DNA from: Verrucomicrobiales bacterium
GTDB lineage: Bacteria; Verrucomicrobiota; Verrucomicrobiia; Verrucomicrobiales; DEV007
Length of the DNA stretch: 9,286 bases
Direction of reading: 5' to 3'
NCBI GenBank assembly: GCA_023253615.1
Contig: JALRFZ010000150.1
Location: 1 to 9,286 of the forward strand
Numbering within the stretch: the first letter of the stretch is position 1; each line of letters opens with the position of its first letter. Shown here in pieces: positions 1-9,134 of the stretch. Under the pieces are notes generated by a model. The model saw nothing but the letters and a program-made list of their open reading frames with translations, had not been told where the DNA came from and made no database searches. Made by a program: the position numbers and the translations under genes.

Positions 1-481
1 AGCCAAGACGATCGACGAACTCATCGCCGACCTCGACGCCGTGCCGGAAAACATCCGCGGCGCGGTCCGCAACAACGGCGGTGGCCACGCGAACCACGCG
101 CTTTTCTGGTCCATCCTCGGCCCGAATGCCGGCGGAGCCCCTCGCGGTGAGCTGGCGGCGGCCATCGACCAGGCTTTCGGCTCGCTCGATGCCTTCAAGG
201 AAGCCTTCAAAACCGCCTCGCTGACCCGTTTCGGCTCGGGCTGGGCCTGGCTCGTGGTGAAAGCCGACGGCAGCCTCGCCGTCACCAGCACGCCGAACCA
301 GGACACCCCGGTGATGGGTGCCGCGGCCGGCTGCGACGGCAGCACCCCGATCCTCGGACTCGATGTCTGGGAGCACGCCTATTACCTGAACTACCAGAAC
401 CGCCGTCCGGACTACGTCGAGGCTTTCTGGAACGTGGTGAACTGGGACGCCGTGGCCGAGCGCTACGCCGCCGCCCGCTGA
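1..481 (+). CDS. sodA: Superoxide dismutase, Mn-type (Fe/Mn family), 5'-truncated by window edge
   Basis: This protein converts superoxide to oxygen and hydrogen peroxide. The frame is open from base 2, so the N-terminus, including the first metal-binding His, lies outside the window; 159 residues are visible. In fragment numbering, the [13 protein letters not shown] helix carries the second ligand His32, and DVWEHAYY carries Asp121 and His125, the last two ligands. The FGSGWAWLV strand and the [20 protein letters not shown]-terminus are also typical of the family. Gln100 in the NQD motif after the central sheet and Gly at the FeSOD Gln69 position point to the Mn-type rather than the Fe-type, although cambialistic use cannot be excluded. 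The GTG at 41 is internal to the conserved domain and is not the start. No signal peptide can be judged because the N-terminus is absent. A strong terminator follows, so it is transcriptionally separate from nrdB. Confidence 0.95.
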   Translation, partial: AKTIDELIADLDAVPENIRGAVRNNGGGHANHALFWSILGPNAGGAPRGELAAAIDQAFGSLDAFKEAFKTASLTRFGSGWAWLVVKADGSLAVTSTPNQDTPVMGAAAGCDGSTPILGLDVWEHAYYLNYQNRRPDYVEAFWNVVNWDAVAERYAAAR

Positions 482-519
482 GAACCACCCCGCTCGCACC
501 AGAGCCCTTCTTCCCAGAG

Positions 520-555
520 AGGCGGTCCGGATTTCGTTTCCGGACCGCCTTTTTT
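520..555 (+). terminator. Rho-independent terminator of the SOD gene
   Basis: A perfect 10-bp GC-rich stem is formed by 521-530 (GGCGGTCCGG) and 540-549 (CCGGACCGCC), with a 9-nt loop at 531-539 and a six-T tract at 550-555. A520 can add one more pair with T550. It lies 39 bp after the SOD stop codon. Its left arm and T-tract resemble the terminator after nrdA. Confidence 0.93.
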
Positions 556-619
556 CTCCCCGGAAATCGGGAAACCGGGTCAAAAAGTGGCTTGGCTTCC
601 TTAATTATCTGGTCTTTCG

Positions 620-655
620 AAGCGATTTCTGATCACACTGGCAACGGAATCGCTT
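620..655 (+). repeat. Inverted repeat / hairpin upstream of nrdB
   Basis: Positions 620-627 (AAGCGATT) and 648-655 (AATCGCTT) are perfect reverse complements. Two further possible inner pairs (T628-G647, C629-G646) leave a loop of about 16 nt. It could be an operator or the stem of an RNA leader. It lies 55 bp before the first NrdR-like box. Its function is unknown and chance formation is possible. Confidence 0.4.
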
Positions 656-669
656 ACAGCACTAGCCCT

Positions 670-690
670 CCACGAAATCGTGGGTTTTTT
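670..690 (+). terminator. Weak hairpin followed by T-tract upstream of nrdB (possible terminator)
   Basis: CCACG at 670-674 and CGTGG at 679-683 form a 5-bp stem around an AAAT loop; G684 and six Ts (685-690) follow. The geometry is that of a minimal intrinsic terminator on the plus strand. It would end a transcript begun between the SOD terminator and here. The stem is short, so activity is uncertain. Confidence 0.3.
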
Positions 691-710
691 GGCAAAATAT
701 CCTTGAACAA

Positions 711-757
711 CCACTATATCTTGTGCATCTTGAAAACCGGCCAACAAGATATGGTGC
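711..757 (+). promoter_or_regulatory. Tandem NrdR boxes controlling nrdB-nrdA
   Basis: Two sites resemble the 16-bp NrdR-box consensus ACACWATATATWGTGT. Site 1 at 711-726 (CCACTATATCTTGTGC) matches at 13 of 16 positions by eye. Site 2 at 742-757 (CAACAAGATATGGTGC) matches at 11 of 16. The sites start 31 bp apart, about three helical turns, which is the phasing known for paired NrdR boxes upstream of ribonucleotide reductase operons. NrdR is an ATP-cone zinc-ribbon repressor that senses (d)ATP; its gene is not in this window. The pair ends 162 bp before the nrdB ATG, implying a long leader if the promoter overlaps the boxes. Matches and spacing are seen directly; the regulatory role is inferred. 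Confidence 0.75.
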
Positions 758-919
758 TTTTACCAAATTCTTGAAGACCACCCGAATTGCTTGTTTTCAT
801 GGTTTTTTGAAGCTTTCGCTCCCCCCCGGCGACCCGACAAATCCCTAGAAATCAGGAGATTCACAAAAGTTAGAGAACCCGTTCATTCCATCCCGTCTTA
901 CCCACTGCCCGCACAAATC

Positions 920-2002
920 ATGGAAAAGAAATTCACCATCGGAGACCGTACCTTCGTCCTCGATCAGGATAAGGCCGAGGAGGCCTATGCCGCCAAGCGC
1001 ATCATCAACGGCCGCAAGTCGGAGGCCTTCAATCTTCTCCCCCTGAAATATCAGTGGGCCTACGACCTCTACCGGACGATGAAGGCGAACCACTGGGAGC
1101 CCGAGGACATCCAGATGCAGAAGGACATCGAGCAGTGGCAGGGGTCGGAGCTCAGTGAATCCGAGCGCTGGATCATCCGCATGGGGATCGGCTATTTCTC
1201 CGCCGCCGAAGGCATCGTGGGCGACAACATCATCCACGTCGTGCGCGAGCTTGTCACCGCGCCGGAGCTGAAGCTCGTCCTCGGCCGCCACGCCCATGAG
1301 GAGAACATCCATGCCGACAGCCTCCTTTACATGATCAGCAGCCTCGGCATCAACCCGCACGAGTGCGAGGCGATGTTCGAGCAGATCCCCACGATCAAGC
1401 GCAAGAACGAGTTCGTCACCCGCACGTCCCACGAGCTGCGCCGCGACGTCGATCTGACCGACCCGGAGAACAAGAAGCAGCTCGCCCGGAACATCTTCGT
1501 CTTCGGCCAGTGCATGGAGGGCACCCAGTTCTACGGTCTCTTCGGCATGATCCTCAGCCTGAAGCGCCAGAACAAATTCCCCGGCATCGGGCAGATGTTC
1601 CAATACACCCTGCGCGACGAGTCGAACCACATCGAGGTCTTCCGGAACCTCTTCATGGATCTCGTGAGCGAGAACATGGAGATCTGGACGCCCGAGTTCA
1701 AGGAAGAGCTCGTCGAGACGATGAAGGAGGCCGTCGCCCTGGAGAAGGAATTCATCAACGACTGTCTCCCCGTCAGCGCCGTCGGCCTGAACGCCGCCGA
1801 GTTCTGCCAGTACATCGATTACATCGCCGACCGCCGCCTCGAGGGCGTCGGGCTGAATCCGCTCAATCCCGGCATCCGCAACCCCTTCCCGTGGCTCGCC
1901 GAGACCATGGACATCAAGAAGGAGGCGAACTTCTTCGAGCAGAAGGTCACCGAATACCAGAAGGCCTCGGCCCTCTCCGCCGTCCACGACGACGATCTGT
2001 GA
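920..2002 (+). CDS. nrdB: Ribonucleoside-diphosphate reductase radical-generating subunit beta (R2), class Ic-like
   Basis: This is the ferritin-like R2 subunit that holds the oxidised metal centre used to start the radical in NrdA. It has 360 residues; Chlamydia R2c has about 346. The six metal ligands are all visible: Glu97, Glu128, His131, Glu200, Glu234 and His237. The first carboxylate is Glu, as in Chlamydia, rather than the Asp of E. coli. The radical-Tyr position (E. coli Tyr122, Chlamydia Phe127), four residues after His131, is Leu135, so no tyrosyl radical can form there. This is the hallmark of subclass Ic, which uses a Mn/Fe cofactor. Trp59, Tyr137, Tyr229 and the C-terminal Tyr346 match the Chlamydia Trp51, Tyr129, Tyr222 and Tyr338 positions. 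ATG 920 is chosen because MEKKF begins the family alignment. A TTG at 791 would add 43 residues that look non-coding. There is no Shine-Dalgarno. The gene precedes nrdA, the reverse of the common nrdAB order. Confidence 0.95.
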   Translation: MEKKFTIGDRTFVLDQDKAEEAYAAKRIINGRKSEAFNLLPLKYQWAYDLYRTMKANHWEPEDIQMQKDIEQWQGSELSESERWIIRMGIGYFSAAEGIVGDNIIHVVRELVTAPELKLVLGRHAHEENIHADSLLYMISSLGINPHECEAMFEQIPTIKRKNEFVTRTSHELRRDVDLTDPENKKQLARNIFVFGQCMEGTQFYGLFGMILSLKRQNKFPGIGQMFQYTLRDESNHIEVFRNLFMDLVSENMEIWTPEFKEELVETMKEAVALEKEFINDCLPVSAVGLNAAEFCQYIDYIADRRLEGVGLNPLNPGIRNPFPWLAETMDIKKEANFFEQKVTEYQKASALSAVHDDDL

Positions 2003-2012
2003 CCCACCGACA

Positions 2013-2058
2013 CGACAGGGTCGGTTCGCACACCCGACCCTGTCGCGCCGTCTTTTTT
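2013..2058 (+). terminator. Strong hairpin with T-tract between nrdB and nrdA
   Basis: Positions 2013-2024 (CGACAGGGTCGG) and 2034-2045 (CCGACCCTGTCG) form a perfect 12-bp stem with a 9-nt loop. Six Ts (2053-2058) follow, but only after a 7-nt gap. The gap makes it a less-than-ideal intrinsic terminator. It could be a partial terminator setting the nrdB:nrdA ratio, or a stabiliser of the nrdB 3' end. It starts 10 bp after the nrdB stop. Confidence 0.6.
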
Positions 2059-2121
2059 CCCGTACCCGATTCAACTTCCGTTCCCCTTCCCCACCCCAAT
2101 CCGCACCCCGTCCCGACCGCC

Positions 2122-5388
<3,267 letters not shown>

Positions 5389-5414
5389 GGCGGAAAACTC
5401 CAACCTTCTTCGCG

Positions 5415-5444
5415 AAAAGGCGGTCCGGATGGGCCGCCTTTTTT
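5415..5444 (+). terminator. Rho-independent terminator of nrdA
   Basis: The stem pairs GGCGGTCC (5419-5426) with GGGCCGCC (5431-5438), including one G-U pair, around a GGAT loop. Four As (5415-5418) and six Ts (5439-5444) flank it, so the stem can extend by A-T pairs. It lies 26 bp after the nrdA stop and separates the reductase from the sulfatase gene. The arm AGGCGGTCCGGAT is identical to that of the SOD terminator at 520-532. Confidence 0.93.
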
Positions 5445-5507
5445 CGTTTTCACCACGGCTCGTTCCGATCGTCAAAACTTCGTCTCGGGCGCGGGGTTGA
5501 GCCAACG

Positions 5508-7172
5508 ATGCGATCCCGCCCCTTCCCCGTTGCTCTCGTTCTCCTCGCCCTCTCCCTGCCGGGATTGACCTCGGGAAAACCCAACTTCGTCATCATTGTC
5601 GCCGACGATCTCGGATACGCCGAGGTTTCCTTTCACACCCCGCACAACGCACACGTCCAGACCCCGCATCTCGACGCCATCGCCGCCGCAGGCGTTGTCT
5701 GCCGACAGGGTTATGTGAGCGGCAACGTCTGTTCGCCCACCCGTGCCGGACTCATGACCGGCCGCTACCAGCAGCGCCTCGGCCTCTACACCGGCGGCGA
5801 AGCCGGCTCGGGGCTGCCCCTTTCGGAGACGATCCTGCCCGGCTTTCTCAAACCAGCCGGTTATGTCACCGGACAATTCGGCAAGTGGCACCTCGGCCCC
5901 ACCCCGGAATGGAGTCCGGCCCATCGCGGCTTCGATGAAGTCTACGGCTTCCTCGGCCGGGGTGCCCATGACTACTTCAAGCTCGATGATCCGGAGGACC
6001 CGATCTACCGGGGCCTCGAAGTCGTGAAGGATTCCGGCTATCTCACCGACCGGCTCGGCGAGGAAACCGCTGCTTTTGTCCGGAAACACGCGGGCAGGCC
6101 CTTCTTCGCCTACCTCGCCTTCAATGCCGTCCATTCCCCGATGCAGGCACCGGAGGACGAGATCGCCAAATTCAACACCGGGGATCCCATTCTCGACACC
6201 CGGCTCGCCATGGGCAAACGACTCGACGACGCCGTCGGTAAAGTCGTCGCCGCGTTGAAGGAAACCGGGGCGTGGGAAAACACCCTGCTCTTTTTCTTCA
6301 GTGACAACGGCGGGCCACTCGCCCAATCAGCCGACAACACGCCGCTGCGTGGTGGCAAACATACCGACTACGAGGGCGGTGTGCGCACTCCCTTCCTCGT
6401 GGTCTGGCCGAACCGGCTTCAACCCGGCTTCACCGACGCGGTGGTGAGTTCGCTCGATGTGCTGCCCACCGTCCTCGCCGCCGCCGGGATCGGAACACCG
6501 GAGGATCGGCGCCCCGATGGAATCGATTTGCTTCCGGTCTTGAGTGGCGCACGGCCCACCCAACCGAGAAATCTTTACTGGTCGTCGGCCTCGGAGGGCG
6601 GATGGGCCGTGCGATCGGGTGATTGGAAGCTTGTCGCCGATCGCAAAGGAGGCGGACTCTTCGACCTCGCGAAAGATCCGGGCGAAAGCACCGATCTTTC
6701 GGAAGCCCATCCCGATCAGGTCACGCGCCTCACCGACCTCCATCAGGCGTGGCTCGCGGAGATGGCCGAGCCGGTAAAGGCAGGGGCGAAGCAGGGGATA
6801 TCGGAACCGCCCCACTCGAAACGCGATCGGAAGAAAAAGAAGAAAGAAAAACGCGGCGATCAGGCTTGGTCTTTCCCGGGCACGATCCACGGTCCCTCAC
6901 AAAGCCACCAGCACCGAGAGCCGCAGTCGATAGGCGCCCTGGGCACGGAGCGAGCCGCGCTTCGAAGCCTCGGGGAGGAGCTTGTGGATGGAGATGCTGT
7001 AGGATTTGGGAATCCCGACGATCCCCTCGGGGAATTCGTTCTCGGGAATCACGACGTAGGTCGGGTCGGCCACGGTATTGATCCGGACGGTCTTCGGCTC
7101 CTGGTTGCCTGCCTCGAGACGGAGCAGGATCCCGGCATTGCCGCGGACTTTCCGCAAGCCCTTCGATTTTGA
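5508..7172 (+). CDS. Secreted formylglycine-dependent sulfatase (type I), with suspect C-terminal extension
   Basis: This sulfatase hydrolyses sulfate esters, probably on a sulfated polysaccharide or glycan; the substrate cannot be read from the sequence. Residues 1-23 form a signal peptide (hydrophobic VALVLLALSLPGL). The alkaline-phosphatase-fold sulfatase domain follows. It has Asp33 and Asp34 (metal), Cys75 in CSPTRAG (converted to formylglycine by a maturase not in this window), and GKWHLG with Lys126 and His128. It also has His209, SDNGG with Asp266 and Asn267, and Lys284. The WKLV and LFDL-KDPGE motifs close the domain near residue 395. A Lys-rich tail at 438-448 looks like the natural end, as in many planctomycete and verrucomicrobial sulfatases. 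The frame continues instead to residue 554, overlapping the minus-strand gene by 276 bp. The last 100 or so residues show no family features. A frameshift in the A-rich tract at 6831-6851 or a lost stop is plausible. ATG 5508 directly precedes the signal peptide. Confidence 0.9.
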   Translation: MRSRPFPVALVLLALSLPGLTSGKPNFVIIVADDLGYAEVSFHTPHNAHVQTPHLDAIAAAGVVCRQGYVSGNVCSPTRAGLMTGRYQQRLGLYTGGEAGSGLPLSETILPGFLKPAGYVTGQFGKWHLGPTPEWSPAHRGFDEVYGFLGRGAHDYFKLDDPEDPIYRGLEVVKDSGYLTDRLGEETAAFVRKHAGRPFFAYLAFNAVHSPMQAPEDEIAKFNTGDPILDTRLAMGKRLDDAVGKVVAALKETGAWENTLLFFFSDNGGPLAQSADNTPLRGGKHTDYEGGVRTPFLVVWPNRLQPGFTDAVVSSLDVLPTVLAAAGIGTPEDRRPDGIDLLPVLSGARPTQPRNLYWSSASEGGWAVRSGDWKLVADRKGGGLFDLAKDPGESTDLSEAHPDQVTRLTDLHQAWLAEMAEPVKAGAKQGISEPPHSKRDRKKKKKEKRGDQAWSFPGTIHGPSQSHQHREPQSIGALGTERAALRSLGEELVDGDAVGFGNPDDPLGEFVLGNHDVGRVGHGIDPDGLRLLVACLETEQDPGIAADFPQALRF

Positions 7173-7421
7173 TTCCTTCTCCGGCAACGGCCTCGGAATG
7201 CCGGGGCCCGCATACCGCCGCGTGTCCGAGACCACTTCGAGGAAGGTGATGGTGAGCCCGCCATCGACCTTCCACGAATCGCCCACCTTCAGGACGGGAC
7301 CCCGGTTCGACGGCACCGGAGGGGAGACGGCATCGACGCGGCGGGCCGGGAGGAGGAGGACGGCGGCGAGAAGAAGGAGGAGCGGGAGGGGACGCGAGAG
7401 CAAGGGGGTGTTCATGCCCAT
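6897..7421 (-). CDS. Small secreted protein of unknown function
   Basis: This 174-residue protein has a strong signal peptide: a basic start, a Leu/Ala-rich core at residues 12-25 and ARRVDA before a probable cut near residue 31. I do not recognise a named family with certainty. The mature part is predicted to be mostly beta-strand. Its pattern, VGDSWKV then GLTITFLEVVSDTRRY and later GNAGILLRLEAG, resembles small periplasmic beta-sandwich proteins that carry GLTVRF-EVLEDSRCP then CxxAG-A-V-L. If related, it has lost the cysteines. A Lys/Arg-rich loop (about residues 81-94) is inserted between these two parts. The start may be ATG 7421 or ATG 7415 (MNTPLL); the spacing does not decide. It lies 30 bp after the HAD phosphatase stop and is probably co-transcribed with it. 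Its 3' 276 bp lie opposite the sulfatase reading frame. Confidence 0.72.
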   Translation of the reverse strand: MGMNTPLLSRPLPLLLLLAAVLLLPARRVDAVSPPVPSNRGPVLKVGDSWKVDGGLTITFLEVVSDTRRYAGPGIPRPLPEKESKSKGLRKVRGNAGILLRLEAGNQEPKTVRINTVADPTYVVIPENEFPEGIVGIPKSYSISIHKLLPEASKRGSLRAQGAYRLRLSVLVAL

Positions 7422-7451
7422 TCTTGCCGCGGAATCAGAAGGCGTGACACC

Positions 7452-8108
7452 TTATTGGTCCAATTCGAACTTTCTCGCGCACTGGATGAGCTCGACCGGA
7501 TCGTCGATGCAGAAATCGGGCCCCTCCGTTTCCATGGCCTCGCGGCCGTTGGCCCCCCAGCAGACCGCGATGGCGCTGACGTGGGCCTTGCGCGCCGCCT
7601 CCATGTCGCGGGTCTCGTCGCCGACATACATCGTCAGCGAAGGGGCGATGCCCGTCTTCTTCAGGACGTTGCCGATGCGATGGGTCTTGCCGAAGAGACT
7701 GACGCCGGCCTCGATGAAGAGGAAACACTCGAGCAGGCCGAAGCGCTTCAACACGGTGCGCACGTTGTCCGCGGAATTCGAGGTGATGACCCCGAGACGG
7801 AAGCCCTCGGCATGGAGTGAGAGGATCATCTCCCGGGTGCCGCGGATCATGTCCACCGTGTCCATCCGCTGGTGGAGGAGCTTGCGGATGTGGGCGCCCA
7901 GTTTCACGACCATCAGGCCCGAGATCTCGAGATGATCGAGCAGCGCGCGGGTGTTGAGCTTGCGCAACTCCTGCACTTCGGCAGGCGTCACCGATCGCAG
8001 GCCGTAGCCGGCGGCGAGCTCGTTGTAGATCGCGATACCGGTCTCGATCGTGTTCGCGAGCGTGCCGTCGAAGTCGAAAATCAAGAGGGGTTTGGCGTTT
8101 GCGGACAT
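7452..8108 (-). CDS. HAD-superfamily hydrolase, phosphoglycolate-phosphatase-like (subfamily IA)
   Basis: This is a cytoplasmic phosphatase of 218 residues using an aspartyl-phosphate intermediate. All four HAD motifs are visible. Motif I is FDFDGTLANT, with nucleophile Asp12 and general acid Asp14. Motif II is VITSN, with Ser110 and Asn111. Motif III is Lys141 in LFGKTHR. Motif IV is YVGDETRD, with Asp164 and Asp168. The helical insertion between motifs I and II (about 20-85) is the C1 cap of phosphoglycolate phosphatase (Gph), pyrophosphatase and related enzymes. The substrate cannot be assigned, since Gph-like enzymes vary widely. ATG 8108 is chosen because it starts eight residues before the first core strand. 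GTG 8120 would add four residues. There is no clear Shine-Dalgarno. It heads a probable two-gene minus-strand unit with the secreted protein and is divergent from the gene at 8299 across 190 bp, where I could not place promoters. Confidence 0.9.
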   Translation of the reverse strand: MSANAKPLLIFDFDGTLANTIETGIAIYNELAAGYGLRSVTPAEVQELRKLNTRALLDHLEISGLMVVKLGAHIRKLLHQRMDTVDMIRGTREMILSLHAEGFRLGVITSNSADNVRTVLKRFGLLECFLFIEAGVSLFGKTHRIGNVLKKTGIAPSLTMYVGDETRDMEAARKAHVSAIAVCWGANGREAMETEGPDFCIDDPVELIQCARKFELDQ

Positions 8109-8298
8109 GGGGAGGCACACTTTCCGGGGGGAATCGCGAATGGCAAGCGCTCAATCGGGGCGGGCGCGGGCGGCGGAGCCTCCGATTCCCCGCGGGAGGG
8201 ACAGGTTGTTCTTTACATCCGGAAGGGATTCCGTTTTGCTCTTCCCTCTCACGACTTTCACAAGACAAATCCCCGAATCTCCTTTTCCTTCCAGCCCC

Positions 8299-8649
8299 AT
8301 GAAAAACACCGTCATCGCCCTCCTCGTCGCCATTTTCCTCGTCTGCACGGCGAATCTCCTCGTGGGCCTGGGCCTCTTCGGGACGGCGGCGGGCGGCACG
8401 GGATCGGGCCATGAATACCAGGTCCTCAACGCCCAGCAGATGGACAAGATCGGCTTCCTCTCGGTGGCGACGGAAGAGGGCATCGCGGTCTCCGAGGATG
8501 GCGAGATCAATTTCCCCAAGGAGATGGTCGACAAGATCTCGAAGGTGAACCTGCTCCCCCGCACCATCCTCGAGGTGGAAAAGGACGGCGGCTGGGAATT
8601 CATCGCGGTGACGAACGACAACCACTACCTCTTCAAGCGTTCGAAGTGA
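8299..8649 (+). CDS. Membrane-anchored small protein, DUF4177-like
   Basis: This 116-residue protein is not recognised by name. Residues 4-28 form one hydrophobic segment (signal anchor or signal peptide without an obvious cut site). A Gly-rich linker (31-37, GGTGSG) follows. The rest is a small soluble domain that opens with HEYQVLNA (38-45) and ends with GGWEFIAV (97-104) and HYLFKR (109-114). This start and end pattern, a YxV strand, then GWE-(L/F)-V-x-V and a final (I/L)FKR, is typical of DUF4177-type domains, so a distant relation is inferred. The function of that family is unknown. ATG 8299 is chosen because it starts the hydrophobic segment; the frame stays open upstream to 8050, but that region overlaps the divergent HAD gene. 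The leader before the ATG is pyrimidine-rich with no Shine-Dalgarno. It lies 30 bp before the next gene, probably in one operon. Confidence 0.82.
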   Translation: MKNTVIALLVAIFLVCTANLLVGLGLFGTAAGGTGSGHEYQVLNAQQMDKIGFLSVATEEGIAVSEDGEINFPKEMVDKISKVNLLPRTILEVEKDGGWEFIAVTNDNHYLFKRSK

Positions 8650-8679
8650 CCGCGGGGAAATTCTCCGACCAGCTCCGCC

Positions 8680-9126
8680 ATGTCTCCGACTCTCCCTCCC
8701 CCACAGATCCGTTGGGTGATGTGGGCCGCTCTGACCGGCTCGATCTTTTTCTATTTCGCCCTGCTCCGCCTCGGTATCGTCACCGCGCCGGAGCCGGACG
8801 TCGAAAAGCCCGCCTCGGACGGCAGCCTCTCCCTCGCGACGATCCTGATGGCGCTCGGTTTCGCGAATGCCGTGGCGAGCATGGCGGTCCGCATGATCGT
8901 GAAAAACGTCCGAGACCAGCAGGGCCGCCGCGTCACACCGAAGTGGATCTTTCCCGCCTTCGTCGTCGCGCTCGCGCTGGCGGAATCGCCCGCGGTGTTT
9001 GGCTTCGTCCTCGGGCTCCAGGGGGAGGACCCGAAAGCGACGCTGCTCCTCTTCGGTGTCTCGCTCCTGGCGATGCTCGCGAACAATCCCGCCTCCTTTT
9101 TCGCCAAGGCGGGCGACGAGGACTGA
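8680..9126 (+). CDS. Four-helix integral membrane protein of unknown function
   Basis: This 148-residue protein is predicted to span the membrane four times: about residues 11-34, 49-74, 89-113 and 119-136. An acidic loop (38-47) lies between helices 1 and 2, and a basic loop (72-88, with KNVRDQQGRR) between helices 2 and 3. The positive-inside rule places the basic loop in the cytoplasm, and the N- and C-termini there too. Helix 3 contains LALAESPAVFGFVLGL with Glu102 buried. This resembles the proton-binding helix of rotary ATPase c subunits, and similar ALxESxAxFG motifs occur in uncharacterised small membrane proteins. There are no ATPase genes nearby, so I assign no function. ATG 8680 has no Shine-Dalgarno. 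It is probably co-transcribed with the gene ending at 8649. Its stop is only 8 bp from the convergent aminopeptidase stop. Confidence 0.82.
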   Translation: MSPTLPPPQIRWVMWAALTGSIFFYFALLRLGIVTAPEPDVEKPASDGSLSLATILMALGFANAVASMAVRMIVKNVRDQQGRRVTPKWIFPAFVVALALAESPAVFGFVLGLQGEDPKATLLLFGVSLLAMLANNPASFFAKAGDED

Positions 9127-9134
9127 TACCCGGC

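Larger units (their letters stand above)
482..919. other. Long non-coding region between SOD and nrdB
   Basis: This 438-bp stretch contains no convincing gene. It holds, in order, the SOD terminator (520-555), an inverted repeat (620-655), a short hairpin with a T-tract (670-690) and paired NrdR-box-like sites (711-757), then about 160 bp leading to the nrdB ATG. From about 590 to 860 it is clearly AT-richer than its surroundings (28 G/C in the 70 bases 711-780, counted by hand), as expected for a promoter region in a GC-rich genome. I could not place a sigma-70 -35/-10 pair with confidence. TTGAAC at 703-708 and TTGAAA at 730-735 are -35-like, but neither has a good -10 partner. Confidence 0.75.

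Noticed and set aside
600..660. Cobalamin riboswitch, suggested by CACTGGCAACGG near 635-647
   Set aside because: Only a fragment resembles the B12 box, and class I reductases do not use cobalamin; no full set of conserved elements is present.
592..774. Possible 60-residue protein in the SOD-nrdB intergenic region
   Set aside because: It starts with TTG, lacks a ribosome binding site, has an atypical composition and runs through both hairpins and the NrdR-like boxes; regulatory DNA explains it better.
791..919. Upstream TTG start for nrdB adding 43 residues
   Set aside because: The extension does not look like protein sequence and the family begins at the ATG at 920, giving a length close to Chlamydia NrdB.
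845..2074. Open frame of 409 codons on the minus strand opposite nrdB
   Set aside because: Shadow of nrdB with biased composition and no recognisable domain.
1363..2121. Upstream extension of the nrdA frame into nrdB
   Set aside because: This is the out-of-frame Arg/Pro-rich reading of nrdB; the first sensible ATG after nrdB is at 2122.
7078..7935. Open frames on the plus strand opposite the HAD phosphatase and secreted protein
   Set aside because: They are Arg/Ser-rich shadows; the minus strand has clear HAD motifs and a signal peptide.
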